Source: Allorhodoferax sp032337135 (GTDB lineage: Bacteria > Pseudomonadota > Gammaproteobacteria > Burkholderiales > Burkholderiaceae_C). Taken from it: DNA of 64,000 bases. Of this stretch, positions 27,621 to 36,468 are shown one piece after another. A model generated the notes under the pieces. The model was given only the letters and a program-made list of their open reading frames with translations. It was not told where the DNA came from and searched no databases. How positions within the stretch are numbered: position 1 is the first letter of the stretch; every line of letters begins with the position of its first letter. Where the stretch lies: NCBI RefSeq assembly GCF_032337135.1, contig NZ_JAVXZZ010000001.1:1612001-1676000 (forward strand), written 5' to 3'. A program made the translations under genes and the position numbers.

Positions 27621-29537
27621 ATGAGTCACGACGATCAACTGGCGGCAAAGGGAATCGGCCGCCGTGGTTTCATCAACACCGCCGCCCTCGCCAGCCTCGC
27701 TGGCGTAGTGGCCTGTACCGAAAAGCCGGCCGAGAGCGCTGCTGCAGCCCCTGCAGCCCCTGCAGCCGGTGGTCATGCAGCGCCCGCGGGTGTGCATCCC
27801 AAGCCCGGTGAACTCGACAGCTACTACGGCCTGTGGAGTGGCGGTCATACCGGTGACGTGCGCGTGCTGGGCCTGCCTTCGGGTCGCGAAATCCACCGCA
27901 TTCCGGTGTTCAACCCCGATGCGCTGGTGGGCTGGGGCATCACCAACGAATCCAAGAAGGTCATGGGCACCAAGGCCAATGGCGATCTGCGCTACACCGT
28001 GGCCGACACCCACCACGTGCATGCCTCCTACAAGGACGGCAACTACGACGGCCGCTATGCCTGGGTGAACGACAAGATCAACGGCCGCATGGCCCGCATC
28101 CGCCTGGACTACTTTGTCTGCGACAAGATCACCGAGATCCCCAACATCCAGGGCTTCCACGGCATCTTCCCGGACAAGGCCGACCCGGTTGATCCCAAGA
28201 TCAACTACACCACCCGCGTGTTCGCCGGTGCCGAGTTCTCCATCCCCCTGCCCAACAACGGCAAGGACGCTGGCAAGGCCGAGGCCTACCGTTCGCTGTT
28301 CACCTGCGTGGATGCCGAGACCATGGAAGTGCGCTGGCAGGCCCTGATCGACGGCAACTGCGACCTGGTGGCAACGTCCTACGACGGCAAGCTCGCTGCC
28401 ACCAACCAGTACAACACCGAAATGGGTGCCGTGTACGCGGACATGATGTCGGCCGAGCGCGATGCCTGTGCCTTCTTCAACATTGCCCGCATCGAAGAGG
28501 CTGTGAAGGCCGGAAAGTCCAAGACCTATGGCGACTCCAAGGTACCGGTGGTGGATTGCACCCGTGCATCCAACAAGGACCCCAAGACCGCCCTGGTCGG
28601 CTACGTGTCGGTTCCCAAGAACCCGCACGGCGTCAATGCATCGCCCGATGGCAAGTACTTCATCTGCGCCGGCAAGCTCTCGCCCACCGGTACCGTGATC
28701 GAACTGGCCAAAGTGCTCGACTGGTTCGACGGCAAGATGGAAAAACTCGACGACGCGATCGTGGCCGAAGTCGAACTGGGTCTGGGACCGCTGCATACTG
28801 CCTTCGACGGCCGTGGCAATGCCTACACCACCCTGTTCCTGGACAGCCAGGTCGTCAAGTGGAACATCGAGAAGGCCATTGCCTTCCACAAGGGCGACAA
28901 GAACGCCAAGTACGTGGTGGACCGCGTGGACCTGTCCTACCAGCCGGGCCACCTGAACGCCTCGCAGTCCGAGACCAAGGCGGCCGACGGCAAGTGGCTG
29001 GCCATTGGCTGCAAATTCTCCAAGGACCGCTTCCTGCCTGTGGGCCCGCTGCACCCGGAGAACGAGCAGTTGGTGGACATTTCGGGCGACAAGATGACCC
29101 TGGTGGCCGACCACCCGGTACGTGGCGAACCGCATGACTTCATCATCTTCAAGCGCGACCTGCTCAAGCCAAAGCAAGTCTATGAACTCGATGACTTCCC
29201 GCTGGCGACCAAGGACCCGGCCCAGGGCGGCATCAAGCGCGAAGGCAACAAGGTCACCGTGCGCCTGACCTCGCAGGCCCCAGCCTTCAGCATGACCGAA
29301 ATCAAGCTGAAGAAGGGTGACAACGTGACCCTGATCCTGACCAACCTCGACAAGGTGGAAGACCTGACCCACGGTTTTGCGATTCCGAAGTACAACGTGA
29401 ACTTCATCGTGAATCCGCAGGAAACCGCCTCGGTGTCTTTCGTGGCCGACAAGCCCGGCATTTTCTGGGCCTACTGCACGCACTTCTGCCACGCGCTGCA
29501 CCTGGAGATGCGCTCGCGCATCATCGTCGAAGGCTGA
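27621..29537 (+). CDS. nosZ: Nitrous oxide reductase (TAT-dependent, clade I type)
   Basis: A 638-residue periplasmic enzyme reducing N2O to N2. A twin-arginine signal (GIGRRGFINTAAL) and an Ala/Pro linker precede the seven-bladed propeller with the CuZ histidines (DTHHVHASYKDG and others). The C-terminal cupredoxin domain carries the CuA motif YCTHFCHALHLEM near residue 618. The Tat signal marks the classical clade. The 224 bp upstream contain TTTGATGCGAATTTGATTTT but no clean FNR dyad. It is the first gene of nosZRDFYL. Confidence 0.97.
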   Translation: MSHDDQLAAKGIGRRGFINTAALASLAGVVACTEKPAESAAAAPAAPAAGGHAAPAGVHPKPGELDSYYGLWSGGHTGDVRVLGLPSGREIHRIPVFNPDALVGWGITNESKKVMGTKANGDLRYTVADTHHVHASYKDGNYDGRYAWVNDKINGRMARIRLDYFVCDKITEIPNIQGFHGIFPDKADPVDPKINYTTRVFAGAEFSIPLPNNGKDAGKAEAYRSLFTCVDAETMEVRWQALIDGNCDLVATSYDGKLAATNQYNTEMGAVYADMMSAERDACAFFNIARIEEAVKAGKSKTYGDSKVPVVDCTRASNKDPKTALVGYVSVPKNPHGVNASPDGKYFICAGKLSPTGTVIELAKVLDWFDGKMEKLDDAIVAEVELGLGPLHTAFDGRGNAYTTLFLDSQVVKWNIEKAIAFHKGDKNAKYVVDRVDLSYQPGHLNASQSETKAADGKWLAIGCKFSKDRFLPVGPLHPENEQLVDISGDKMTLVADHPVRGEPHDFIIFKRDLLKPKQVYELDDFPLATKDPAQGGIKREGNKVTVRLTSQAPAFSMTEIKLKKGDNVTLILTNLDKVEDLTHGFAIPKYNVNFIVNPQETASVSFVADKPGIFWAYCTHFCHALHLEMRSRIIVEG

Positions 29538-29554
29538 GTCTTTGCCTGAAACGT

Positions 29555-29585
29555 TCCGGCACGGGATCGATCACCGTGCCGGAAT
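29555..29585 (+). promoter_or_regulatory. Perfect 11-bp hairpin in the nosZ-nosR junction
   Basis: TTCCGGCACGG (29555-29565), loop GATCGATCA, CCGTGCCGGAA (29575-29585). It begins 18 bp after the nosZ stop and ends just before the nosR Shine-Dalgarno (GGAGA). There is no following T-run, so it looks like an mRNA processing or stabilising element that could separate nosZ from nosR expression rather than a full terminator. Confidence 0.7.
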
Positions 29586-29598
29586 GGAGAAGTTGTTC

Positions 29599-32205
29599 AT
29601 GCTTTATCTACCAAAGCGATTTGCGGCCTTCTTGGCCGCCTTTTTTTTCGCATGGCTCCCTGTGTTGGCCTGGGGTGGTGCGTATGAGGCGCACTTGCCG
29701 GATGACCTGGCAACGGCCAAGGACCTGTGCGCCCTGCTGCCGTGCAAGGATGTCTTTCCGGGGGCACTGAGCTTCTCCGAGCGCATGGGCTCGCCGCCCT
29801 ACGTGCAGGCCTTCGGCGAACCCGAAGCGTCGGGCAAGAAGAAGCTGCTGGGCTATGTGATGCTGTCCACCGACATCACCGACACGCCGGCCTATTCCGG
29901 CAAGCCCGTGGTCACGCTGATCGGCATGGACGTGCAGGGCCGTTATGTGGGCGTGAAGGTGCTCAAGCATTCCGAACCCATCCTGCTGCTCGGGATCCCC
30001 GAGTCGGCTCTTATCAAATTCAACGACCAGTACCTGGGCAAGTCGGTGGCCGACAAGATCGAAGTCGGCCCGTCGCGCCCGGATGAGAAGGTGCTGGGGG
30101 TGGACGCCATTTCGGGTGCCACCGTGACCGTGATCGCCCAGAACCAGGTCATGCGCCTGTCGGGGACGGCGGTGGCACGCCAGGTGGGTATTCTGGAGCC
30201 CGTGGTGCGTTCCGCGCCGAAGTATGCGGTGACCGGCGCGCGCTGGTCGTGGGCCGAGCTGGTGGACAAGGGGTTGGTGCAGCGCCTGTTGGTGCGGCCC
30301 GAGCAGGTGGGGCTGCCACGCGGCTCCGAGCCCTTCATCGAGATGTGGTTCGGCGACCTGAACCACCCGGATGTGGGCGCCAGCATCCTCGGCAAGAACG
30401 GCTTCGAGAGCCTGCGCTCGCGCATCAAGGACAACGAGTCGGCGCTGTTCATCATCCGAACCGCCGGTTTGGAGAGCTTCAAGGGTTCGGGCTTCGTGCG
30501 TGGCGGCATCTACGACCGCGTGCAGGTCAAGCAGGGGGGCGACTCCTTCACCTTCCGTGATACAGACTACTTCAACCTCTACGGTATCGAGGCGGCAGGA
30601 GCTCCCTCGTACACCGAGTCGGCCATTTTCGTCATCCGTGCACAGGGCTTCTCGGCTTCCTACCCCTGGAAACTGGCCTTCCTGGGCAACAAGGTGGACC
30701 GCGCCACCGGGCAGCGCACCTTTGCCAATTTCGATGCCAAGTACTGGCTACCGGCCGAGGTGCTGCAGGGCGGCCGCCCCGAAGTGCAGGAAGATGAGGA
30801 GCCCTGGAAACGGGTGTGGAAGACGCGGGCGTTGCCCATTGCGCTGTTTGCGCTGCTGCTGATTGCCGTGGGTGTGGTCTACGCCTATCGCGAGCGCCTG
30901 ACCCGCCTGTCCACCCACAAGAACAAGTGGCCGGTCAATGCGTTCAAGTACACGGCCTGGGGCTTGAGCATCGGCTTTGTCGGCTTCGGTGTCATGGCGC
31001 AGCCGTCCATCACCCAGGTGCTCACCTGGTTCCATGCGTTGCTGTTCCAGTGGACCTGGTCGCTGTTCCTGTCGGACCCGTTCATCTTCCTGTTCTGGAT
31101 CTTCATCATCGTCACCGTGTTCCTGTTCGGGCGCGGCCTGTTCTGCGGCTGGTTGTGCCCCTTCGGTTCGCTGTCCGAGGCGCTCTACAAGCTGGCCCGG
31201 GTACTGGGGCTTAAACGTTTCCAGTTCGAACTGCCCGCACGCTGGCACCACCGCCTCAAGTGGGTCAAGTACGCCATCTTCTTCGGTCTGCTCACCGTGT
31301 CCATGTTCTCCATGGGACTGGCCGAGGTACTGGCCGAAGTGGAGCCTTTCAAGACCACCTTCCTGGTGGGCATCCAGAACCGCGCCTGGCCCTACGGCCT
31401 GTTCGTGTGCGTATTGCTGGGCCTGTCGCTGTTCACCGAGCGCCCCTACTGCAAGTACATCTGCCCCTTGGGTGCCTCGCTGGCCATGCCCAGCACCTTC
31501 CGCTGGTTCGGCCTCAAGCGCAAGCAGGACTGCAACAGCTGCAAGGCCTGTGCCGTGGGCTGCGGTTCACAGGCCATCGATGCGGCCGGGCGCATTGACC
31601 ACCGCGAATGCCTGCACTGCCTGGACTGCATGGTGCTGTACACCGACCAGAAAGGCTGCCCACCCTTGGCCAAGGAGCGCAAGCGCCGCGAACGCGACGG
31701 CCTGCAGATCACCCCCATCGGGGCCGATGGCTACTTCATCCCGATTCAACCGGTGGCGATGGATGCCAAGGTGGCCAACGGACCTGACCCTCGCATGCCC
31801 ACCCCAGCGGTGGCCGTGGCGGGGCGGGACAACGCCCGCGGCCTGCAGTGGATCTGGCTCGAGTTGCGAGACCACCTGTGGCCCTGGAGCAGCGAAGGTG
31901 CCGGCAGTCGCCGTGCCTTGCAGTGGGCCGGTTATGCCCTGGCCGCCGCGGTGAGCGTGGCCTGGGTGCTTGCCGGCACCGGGCGGCTGTCGCAGGTCGC
32001 CATCATCGGCTGGTGGTTTGGCTGGAGCGTGTACGAGGTGCTGATCCGCCTGGATGCCAAGCGCTATGTCAAGGACGGCCCCTGGTGGAAGGATCGTTAC
32101 CGCGAAGCCGGTGTGATGGACATGCTGAGCTACGTGGCCTTCAAGAACTTGTTGCTGGGTGCCGGGCTCTTCCTGGTACTGCGCGCGGCCGGTTGGTTGG
32201 TGTGA
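29599..32205 (+). CDS. nosR: NosR, flavin- and Fe-S-containing N2O respiration protein
   Basis: The ATG at 29599 is chosen because GGAGA lies 9 nt upstream and a signal-like hydrophobic segment follows (FAAFLAAFFFAWLPVLAW); an ATG at 29584 overlaps the hairpin. The 868-residue product has a periplasmic FMN-binding domain with the flavinylation motif SGATVT near residue 171. Several membrane helices follow, with two CxxxCP motifs on the cytosolic side (CGWLCPFG, CKYICPLG) and a ferredoxin-like segment (CNSCKACAVGC.. CLHCLDC). NosR passes quinol electrons toward NosZ and is needed for nos expression. Flavinylation probably depends on the adjacent apbE. Confidence 0.95.
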   Translation: MLYLPKRFAAFLAAFFFAWLPVLAWGGAYEAHLPDDLATAKDLCALLPCKDVFPGALSFSERMGSPPYVQAFGEPEASGKKKLLGYVMLSTDITDTPAYSGKPVVTLIGMDVQGRYVGVKVLKHSEPILLLGIPESALIKFNDQYLGKSVADKIEVGPSRPDEKVLGVDAISGATVTVIAQNQVMRLSGTAVARQVGILEPVVRSAPKYAVTGARWSWAELVDKGLVQRLLVRPEQVGLPRGSEPFIEMWFGDLNHPDVGASILGKNGFESLRSRIKDNESALFIIRTAGLESFKGSGFVRGGIYDRVQVKQGGDSFTFRDTDYFNLYGIEAAGAPSYTESAIFVIRAQGFSASYPWKLAFLGNKVDRATGQRTFANFDAKYWLPAEVLQGGRPEVQEDEEPWKRVWKTRALPIALFALLLIAVGVVYAYRERLTRLSTHKNKWPVNAFKYTAWGLSIGFVGFGVMAQPSITQVLTWFHALLFQWTWSLFLSDPFIFLFWIFIIVTVFLFGRGLFCGWLCPFGSLSEALYKLARVLGLKRFQFELPARWHHRLKWVKYAIFFGLLTVSMFSMGLAEVLAEVEPFKTTFLVGIQNRAWPYGLFVCVLLGLSLFTERPYCKYICPLGASLAMPSTFRWFGLKRKQDCNSCKACAVGCGSQAIDAAGRIDHRECLHCLDCMVLYTDQKGCPPLAKERKRRERDGLQITPIGADGYFIPIQPVAMDAKVANGPDPRMPTPAVAVAGRDNARGLQWIWLELRDHLWPWSSEGAGSRRALQWAGYALAAAVSVAWVLAGTGRLSQVAIIGWWFGWSVYEVLIRLDAKRYVKDGPWWKDRYREAGVMDMLSYVAFKNLLLGAGLFLVLRAAGWLV

Positions 32206-32215
32206 TGATCGGGCA

Positions 32216-33478
32216 ATGAAAAACGGTCTGCTTGTTACGGCCTTGCTGGCCACTTCTGCGCTGGCGCAGGCGGCGACCATTGCCGTGCCCGCAGGCGCGG
32301 ACCTGCAGGCGGCCATCCACAGCGCACGCAGCGGCGATGTGCTGGAAATTGCCGCAGGGACCTACCGCGGCAATTTCCGCATCGACAAACCCTTGACCTT
32401 GCGCGGCCTCGGCCGCCCGGTGCTCGACGGGGGCCTGCAGGGCGATACGGTGCGTGTCATTGCCACCGACGTCACGCTCGAAGGCCTGCAGGTACGCAAC
32501 TCGGGGGCCGACCTCAATGCCCAGAATGCCGGCGTCTATATCCAGCCCGGTGCCGACCGCGCCACGGTGCGCGACTGTGCACTGAGCTACAACCTGTTTG
32601 GCCTGTGGATCGAGAAGGCCAAGGATGTGCGCGTGGAGCGCAACAACATCACCGGCATGCGCGACCTCAATTCCTCGCAGCGCGGCAACGGAATCCAGCT
32701 CTACAACACCACGGGCGCCCGCATCATCGGCAACACCATCGGTTTCGTGCGCGATGCGCTCTACGTGGACGTGTCGCACCATGCCGAATTTCGGGGCAAC
32801 AAGCTGCACCACAGCCGCTACGGCACGCACTACATGAACTCCTACTACAACCTGTGGGAGGACAACGACAGCTACTACAACCGCGGTGGGCTGGCGCTCA
32901 TGGAAGTGAAGAACCAGACCGTGCGCAACAACCGTACCTGGGGCAACTCGGACCACGGCATCATGCTGCGCACCATGCAGGACTCGGTGGTCGAAGGCAA
33001 CGTGATTGCGGGCAACAACCGTGGCTTCTTCATCTACGACGTGGAATATGTCAAGGTTTTGAATAACCTGGTGGTCGACAATCGTGTCGGAGTCCACCTG
33101 TCGGCGGGCTCCACGCGCAATGTGGTGGAAGGCAACGATTTCGTCTCCAACCGCGAGCAGGTGCGCTATGTGGGAGCCAAGGATGAAGTGTGGGGCAAGG
33201 AGCGTGGCAATTTCTGGAGCAACTACCTCGGGTGGGACCGCGACGCCGACGGCGTGGGCGATGTGCGCTACGAGGCCAACGACATGGTGGACCGGCTGAC
33301 ATGGCGCTACCCGCACATCAAGCTGTTGCTGGCCAGCCCGGCGGTGCAGGCGCTGCGCCTGGTGGCCCAGCAGTTCCCGGTGTTGCGCGTACCCAGCGTG
33401 GTGGACCCCAAGCCCCACATGGAACCCACCCACACGAATTGGAGTATCTGGCGTGACAAGCACTACCCCGGCCAATGA
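32216..33478 (+). CDS. nosD: NosD periplasmic copper-site maturation protein
   Basis: From the ATG at 32216 the 420-residue protein has a Sec signal (MKNGLLVTALLATSALAQA) and a right-handed parallel beta-helix of CASH repeats (N-N-I and G-I-x-L rungs such as RVERNNITGM, GIMLRTMQDSVVEGNVI, GNNRGFFIYD). NosD with NosFY delivers sulfide/assembles CuZ in NosZ. Its 3' end overlaps the nosF start by 26 bp, so the two are coupled. Confidence 0.95.
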   Translation: MKNGLLVTALLATSALAQAATIAVPAGADLQAAIHSARSGDVLEIAAGTYRGNFRIDKPLTLRGLGRPVLDGGLQGDTVRVIATDVTLEGLQVRNSGADLNAQNAGVYIQPGADRATVRDCALSYNLFGLWIEKAKDVRVERNNITGMRDLNSSQRGNGIQLYNTTGARIIGNTIGFVRDALYVDVSHHAEFRGNKLHHSRYGTHYMNSYYNLWEDNDSYYNRGGLALMEVKNQTVRNNRTWGNSDHGIMLRTMQDSVVEGNVIAGNNRGFFIYDVEYVKVLNNLVVDNRVGVHLSAGSTRNVVEGNDFVSNREQVRYVGAKDEVWGKERGNFWSNYLGWDRDADGVGDVRYEANDMVDRLTWRYPHIKLLLASPAVQALRLVAQQFPVLRVPSVVDPKPHMEPTHTNWSIWRDKHYPGQ

Positions 33479-34382
33479 CGTGGCAGTTGCTGCGCGTGGC
33501 GTGGCCAAGCAGTTCGGCCGCCTCAAGGCGGTCGACGGCGTCGACCTGGCCGTCCACCGCGGCGAGATCTTCGGCCTGATCGGCCACAACGGCGCGGGCA
33601 AGAGTACCCTGTTCAAGATGATGCTGGGTCTGCTGGTGCCCAGCAGTGGTCAGATCCAAGTGGACGGCGTGGACGTGCAGGGGCCGGACTTCCGTGCGGC
33701 TCGGCGGCGCATCGGCTACCTGCCCGAGCACGTGGTGCTGTACGACAACCTCAACGGGCTGGAGACCCTGCAGTTCTTCGCCCAACTCAAGGGTGCGCCC
33801 CTGGCGCAATGCCAGCCCGTGCTGGAGCAAGTGGGCCTCAAGCACGCGGGCAGTCGTCCGGTGCGCGAGTACTCCAAGGGCATGCGCCAGCGCCTCGGTT
33901 TTGCGCAGGCCTTGCTGGGCAACCCGCAGGTGCTGTTCCTGGACGAGCCCACCAATGGCCTGGACCCGCAGGCCATCCGCGACTTCTACACCACGCTGCG
34001 CGGCCTGTGCGCCCAGGGCGTGACCATCGTGATCACTTCGCACATCCTGGCCGAGCTGCAGGAGCGGGTGGACCGGCTGGGCATCATGGCCAACGGGCGC
34101 CTGCAGGCGGTGGGCACCGTGGCGGCCTTGCGCGCGCAGATGGACATGCCGCTGGTCATTGTGGCCCAGCTCAGCGCGCAAGGGCTGGTGGCGGCGCAGC
34201 AGAAGGTGCTGCGCCTGCCGGGCGTGACCTGCACCAGTGCACCCGGCGGGCTCTCGGTGCAGTGCCCGCGCGAACGCAAGGTGGACGTGTTGGCGGCCCT
34301 GAGCAGCCTGGGCAGCGAGGTGCACGATCTGCAGGTGCAGGAGCCCTCGCTCGAAGATGTGTTCCTGGGCTGGAAGGAGTAG
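33453..34382 (+). CDS. nosF: NosF ABC transporter ATP-binding protein
   Basis: A 309-residue ATPase starting at a GTG (33453) with GGAG 8 nt upstream. Walker A GHNGAGKST near residue 47, Q-loop region, signature YSKGMRQRLG, Walker B VLFLDEPTNGLDP and His switch TSHIL are complete. Together with NosY it forms the exporter that works with NosD in CuZ assembly. Confidence 0.95.
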   Translation: MTSTTPANDVAVAARGVAKQFGRLKAVDGVDLAVHRGEIFGLIGHNGAGKSTLFKMMLGLLVPSSGQIQVDGVDVQGPDFRAARRRIGYLPEHVVLYDNLNGLETLQFFAQLKGAPLAQCQPVLEQVGLKHAGSRPVREYSKGMRQRLGFAQALLGNPQVLFLDEPTNGLDPQAIRDFYTTLRGLCAQGVTIVITSHILAELQERVDRLGIMANGRLQAVGTVAALRAQMDMPLVIVAQLSAQGLVAAQQKVLRLPGVTCTSAPGGLSVQCPRERKVDVLAALSSLGSEVHDLQVQEPSLEDVFLGWKE

Positions 34383-34385
34383 CGC

Positions 34386-35201
34386 ATGGAATGGAGCCAA
34401 ATCCTGACGCTGGCCTCCAAGGAGTTCAAGGACCGCCTGCGCAACAAGTGGGTGCTGGCCGTGGCGCTGGTGTTCACGGTGTTCTCGCTGGTCATCACCT
34501 ACTTCGGTGGTGCGGCACAAGGGCAGGTGGGGCCGCGCTCCATCGAGTTCACCATTGCGTCGCTGGTGAGCCTGGTCATCTACCTCATTCCGCTCATCGC
34601 CTTGCTGCTGGGCTTTGACGCCGTGGTGGGCGAGCGCGAACGCGGCTCGCTGGACCTGCTGCTGTCCCTGCCCATCACCCGCATGGAGCTGCTGCTGGGC
34701 AAGTACCTGGGCCTGGCGGCGGCGCTCACACTCTCCACGCTGGGCGGCTTTGCGTTGGTGGCGGTGCTGCTGTACCGGCAGTTCAGCTCGGCGGGCCTGT
34801 TCCACTACGTGGGCTTCATGCTGAGTTCGGTGCTGCTGGGTCTGGCCTTTCTGAGCCTGGCGGTGTGCATGTCGGTGCTGGCGCGCGAGCGCACCCGGGC
34901 TTCCGGTTTTGCCATCGCGCTGTGGTTCTTCTTCGTGCTGGTGTTCGACCTGCTGCTGCTCGGTGCCCTGGTGGCAACCGGCGGAAAGTACGGAGGCGAC
35001 CTGTTCGCCTACCTGCTGCTGCTCAACCCGGCCGACGTGTTCCGCATCCTCAACGTGTTTTCGCTGGAAGACGTGCGCACCCTGTACGGCCTGACCAGCG
35101 TGGTTCCCCCCGCATTGGCGCGCCCTTGGCTCATGGGGCTGGTCATGCTGGCCTGGATTGCAGGCCCGCTGGCCGTGGCGCGCTGGAGATTCAAGGCATG
35201 A
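34386..35201 (+). CDS. nosY: NosY ABC transporter permease
   Basis: A 271-residue membrane protein with about six helices (WVLAVALVFTVFSLVITYF, ASLVSLVIYLIPLIALLLG and others) and the ABC-2 loop FDAVVGERERGSLDLLLSLPITR. It starts 3 bp after nosF and ends overlapping nosL by 4 bp (ATGA). It forms the NosFY transporter for copper-sulfur site biogenesis. Confidence 0.94.
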   Translation: MEWSQILTLASKEFKDRLRNKWVLAVALVFTVFSLVITYFGGAAQGQVGPRSIEFTIASLVSLVIYLIPLIALLLGFDAVVGERERGSLDLLLSLPITRMELLLGKYLGLAAALTLSTLGGFALVAVLLYRQFSSAGLFHYVGFMLSSVLLGLAFLSLAVCMSVLARERTRASGFAIALWFFFVLVFDLLLLGALVATGGKYGGDLFAYLLLLNPADVFRILNVFSLEDVRTLYGLTSVVPPALARPWLMGLVMLAWIAGPLAVARWRFKA

Positions 35202-35737
35202 CATACCTCTCTCTTCCGACCCTGCGCCGCAGTGCTCTTGCACTCGCCCTGCTGGCCCCCTTGTCGTTCGCAGGCTGCGATTCTTCCGGAGGGGCCAAGG
35301 CGATGGCACCGCTGGAAATTGACGCCAGCACCACCTGTGAACTCGATGGCATGCTGCTGGCCGACTACCCCGGACCCAAGGGCCAGGTCTTCTACAGCGG
35401 CCAGGACAAGCCGCAGTTCTTCTGCGACACGGTGGAGCTGCTGCACACCCTGCTGCTGCCGGAACAGGTGAAAGCCTTGGCAGCGGCTTATGTGCAGGAC
35501 ATGGGCAAGGCCGACTGGGACAAGCCCCAGGGCCAGTGGATCGATGCCAAGACCGCCCTGTACGTGTTCGGCGGCAAGCGCCACGGCTCCATGGGCCCCA
35601 CCATTGCCAGCTTTGCGCTGGAGGCGGACGCCCAGGCCTTTGCCAAGCAGTGGGGCGGCAAGGTGGTGCGCTTTGCCGACATCCAGCCCACCATGGTGGA
35701 CCTGAGCGGCGGCGCCCTGCACGACAGCAAGATGTAA
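35198..35737 (+). CDS. nosL: NosL copper chaperone lipoprotein
   Basis: A 179-residue lipoprotein with lipobox FAGC near residue 26. The NosL fold follows with CELDGMLLADYPGPKGQVFY and the conserved WIDAKTALYVFGGKRHGSMGP and PTIASFA. NosL delivers Cu(I) to apo-NosZ from the outer leaflet. It uses CxxxGM instead of CxxCGM at the first copper motif, which is complemented by the adjacent second NosL-like protein. Confidence 0.92.
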   Translation: MTYLSLPTLRRSALALALLAPLSFAGCDSSGGAKAMAPLEIDASTTCELDGMLLADYPGPKGQVFYSGQDKPQFFCDTVELLHTLLLPEQVKALAAAYVQDMGKADWDKPQGQWIDAKTALYVFGGKRHGSMGPTIASFALEADAQAFAKQWGGKVVRFADIQPTMVDLSGGALHDSKM

Positions 35738-35745
35738 ACGTCGCC

Positions 35746-36387
35746 ATGGCGTCTCCTGTGCTTGCGCCACCGCCCGCCCGCTGGCTGCTGCTGGCGTTGT
35801 TGATGGCCGCCACGTTGCTGGCTGGTTGGGGCGGCTGGAAGCACTACCGCGCCCGCATGGCGGACGCTGCGCTGGAAGACGGCTACTGCGTGGTGGCCCC
35901 GCCCACCCGTTTCGACCCCGCCTGGGGCGTGGGCCTGCTCGAACCTCGCCCCATCCCGGCCGATGCGCGCTGCCCGGTCTGCGGCATGTTTCCGGCGCGC
36001 AAGCCCGAGTGGGCGGCGCAGCTGATCTTCGCCAACGGCGACACCCAGTTCTTCGACTCGCCGCTGACGCTGTTGGTCTACCTGCACGACGTGGGCCGCT
36101 TCGCGCCCGGCCGCAGCGCCGCCGAGGTGCAGTCGGTGTGGGTCACGGACGGCGGCACGCGCCGCTGGATCGACGCCAAGGCTGCGTTCTATGTGCATGG
36201 CTCGGACGCCCTGGGACCCATGCGCGCGGGCAACCTGCCGCCCTTCGCCACCGAAGTCGCCGCCCAGGCGTTCGCGCAGCGCCGTGGCGGACAGGTGCTG
36301 CGCGCGGATGCGCTCACGCCCACGCTGCTGGACCGTATGATCCAACCCCACCGGCACGCCCAGATGGGGGTGGGTCCAGGCGCGTGA
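35746..36387 (+). CDS. Second NosL-like protein, membrane-anchored
   Basis: A 213-residue protein that starts 8 bp after nosL. Instead of a lipobox it has one N-terminal helix (WLLLALLMAATLLAGWGGW), so it should be anchored in the inner membrane facing the periplasm. The NosL fold is clear: CPVCGMFPARKPEW, FFDSPLTLLVYLHD, WIDAKAAFYVHGSDALGPM. The motif has the full CxxCGM. Probably a paralogue with a related copper-handling role in NosZ maturation. Confidence 0.85.
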   Translation: MASPVLAPPPARWLLLALLMAATLLAGWGGWKHYRARMADAALEDGYCVVAPPTRFDPAWGVGLLEPRPIPADARCPVCGMFPARKPEWAAQLIFANGDTQFFDSPLTLLVYLHDVGRFAPGRSAAEVQSVWVTDGGTRRWIDAKAAFYVHGSDALGPMRAGNLPPFATEVAAQAFAQRRGGQVLRADALTPTLLDRMIQPHRHAQMGVGPGA

Positions 36388-36388
36388 C

Positions 36389-36447
36389 GCTCCGAATTTG
36401 GTAGCTGTCTACGCAATATCTGTGCGGGCTATGGCCCGTTTTGATGG
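36389..36447 (+). repeat. Dispersed repeat copy between nosL-like gene and psuK
   Basis: GCTCCGAATTTGGTAGCTG, TCTACGCAATATCTGTG, then CGGGCTATGGCCCGTTTTGATG. It begins one base after the NosL-like stop. The final hairpin CGGGC-TATG-GCCCG followed by TTTT could also terminate the nos operon. Confidence 0.7.
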
Positions 36448-36468
36448 TTATTCTTCGAAGAGGGCGGC

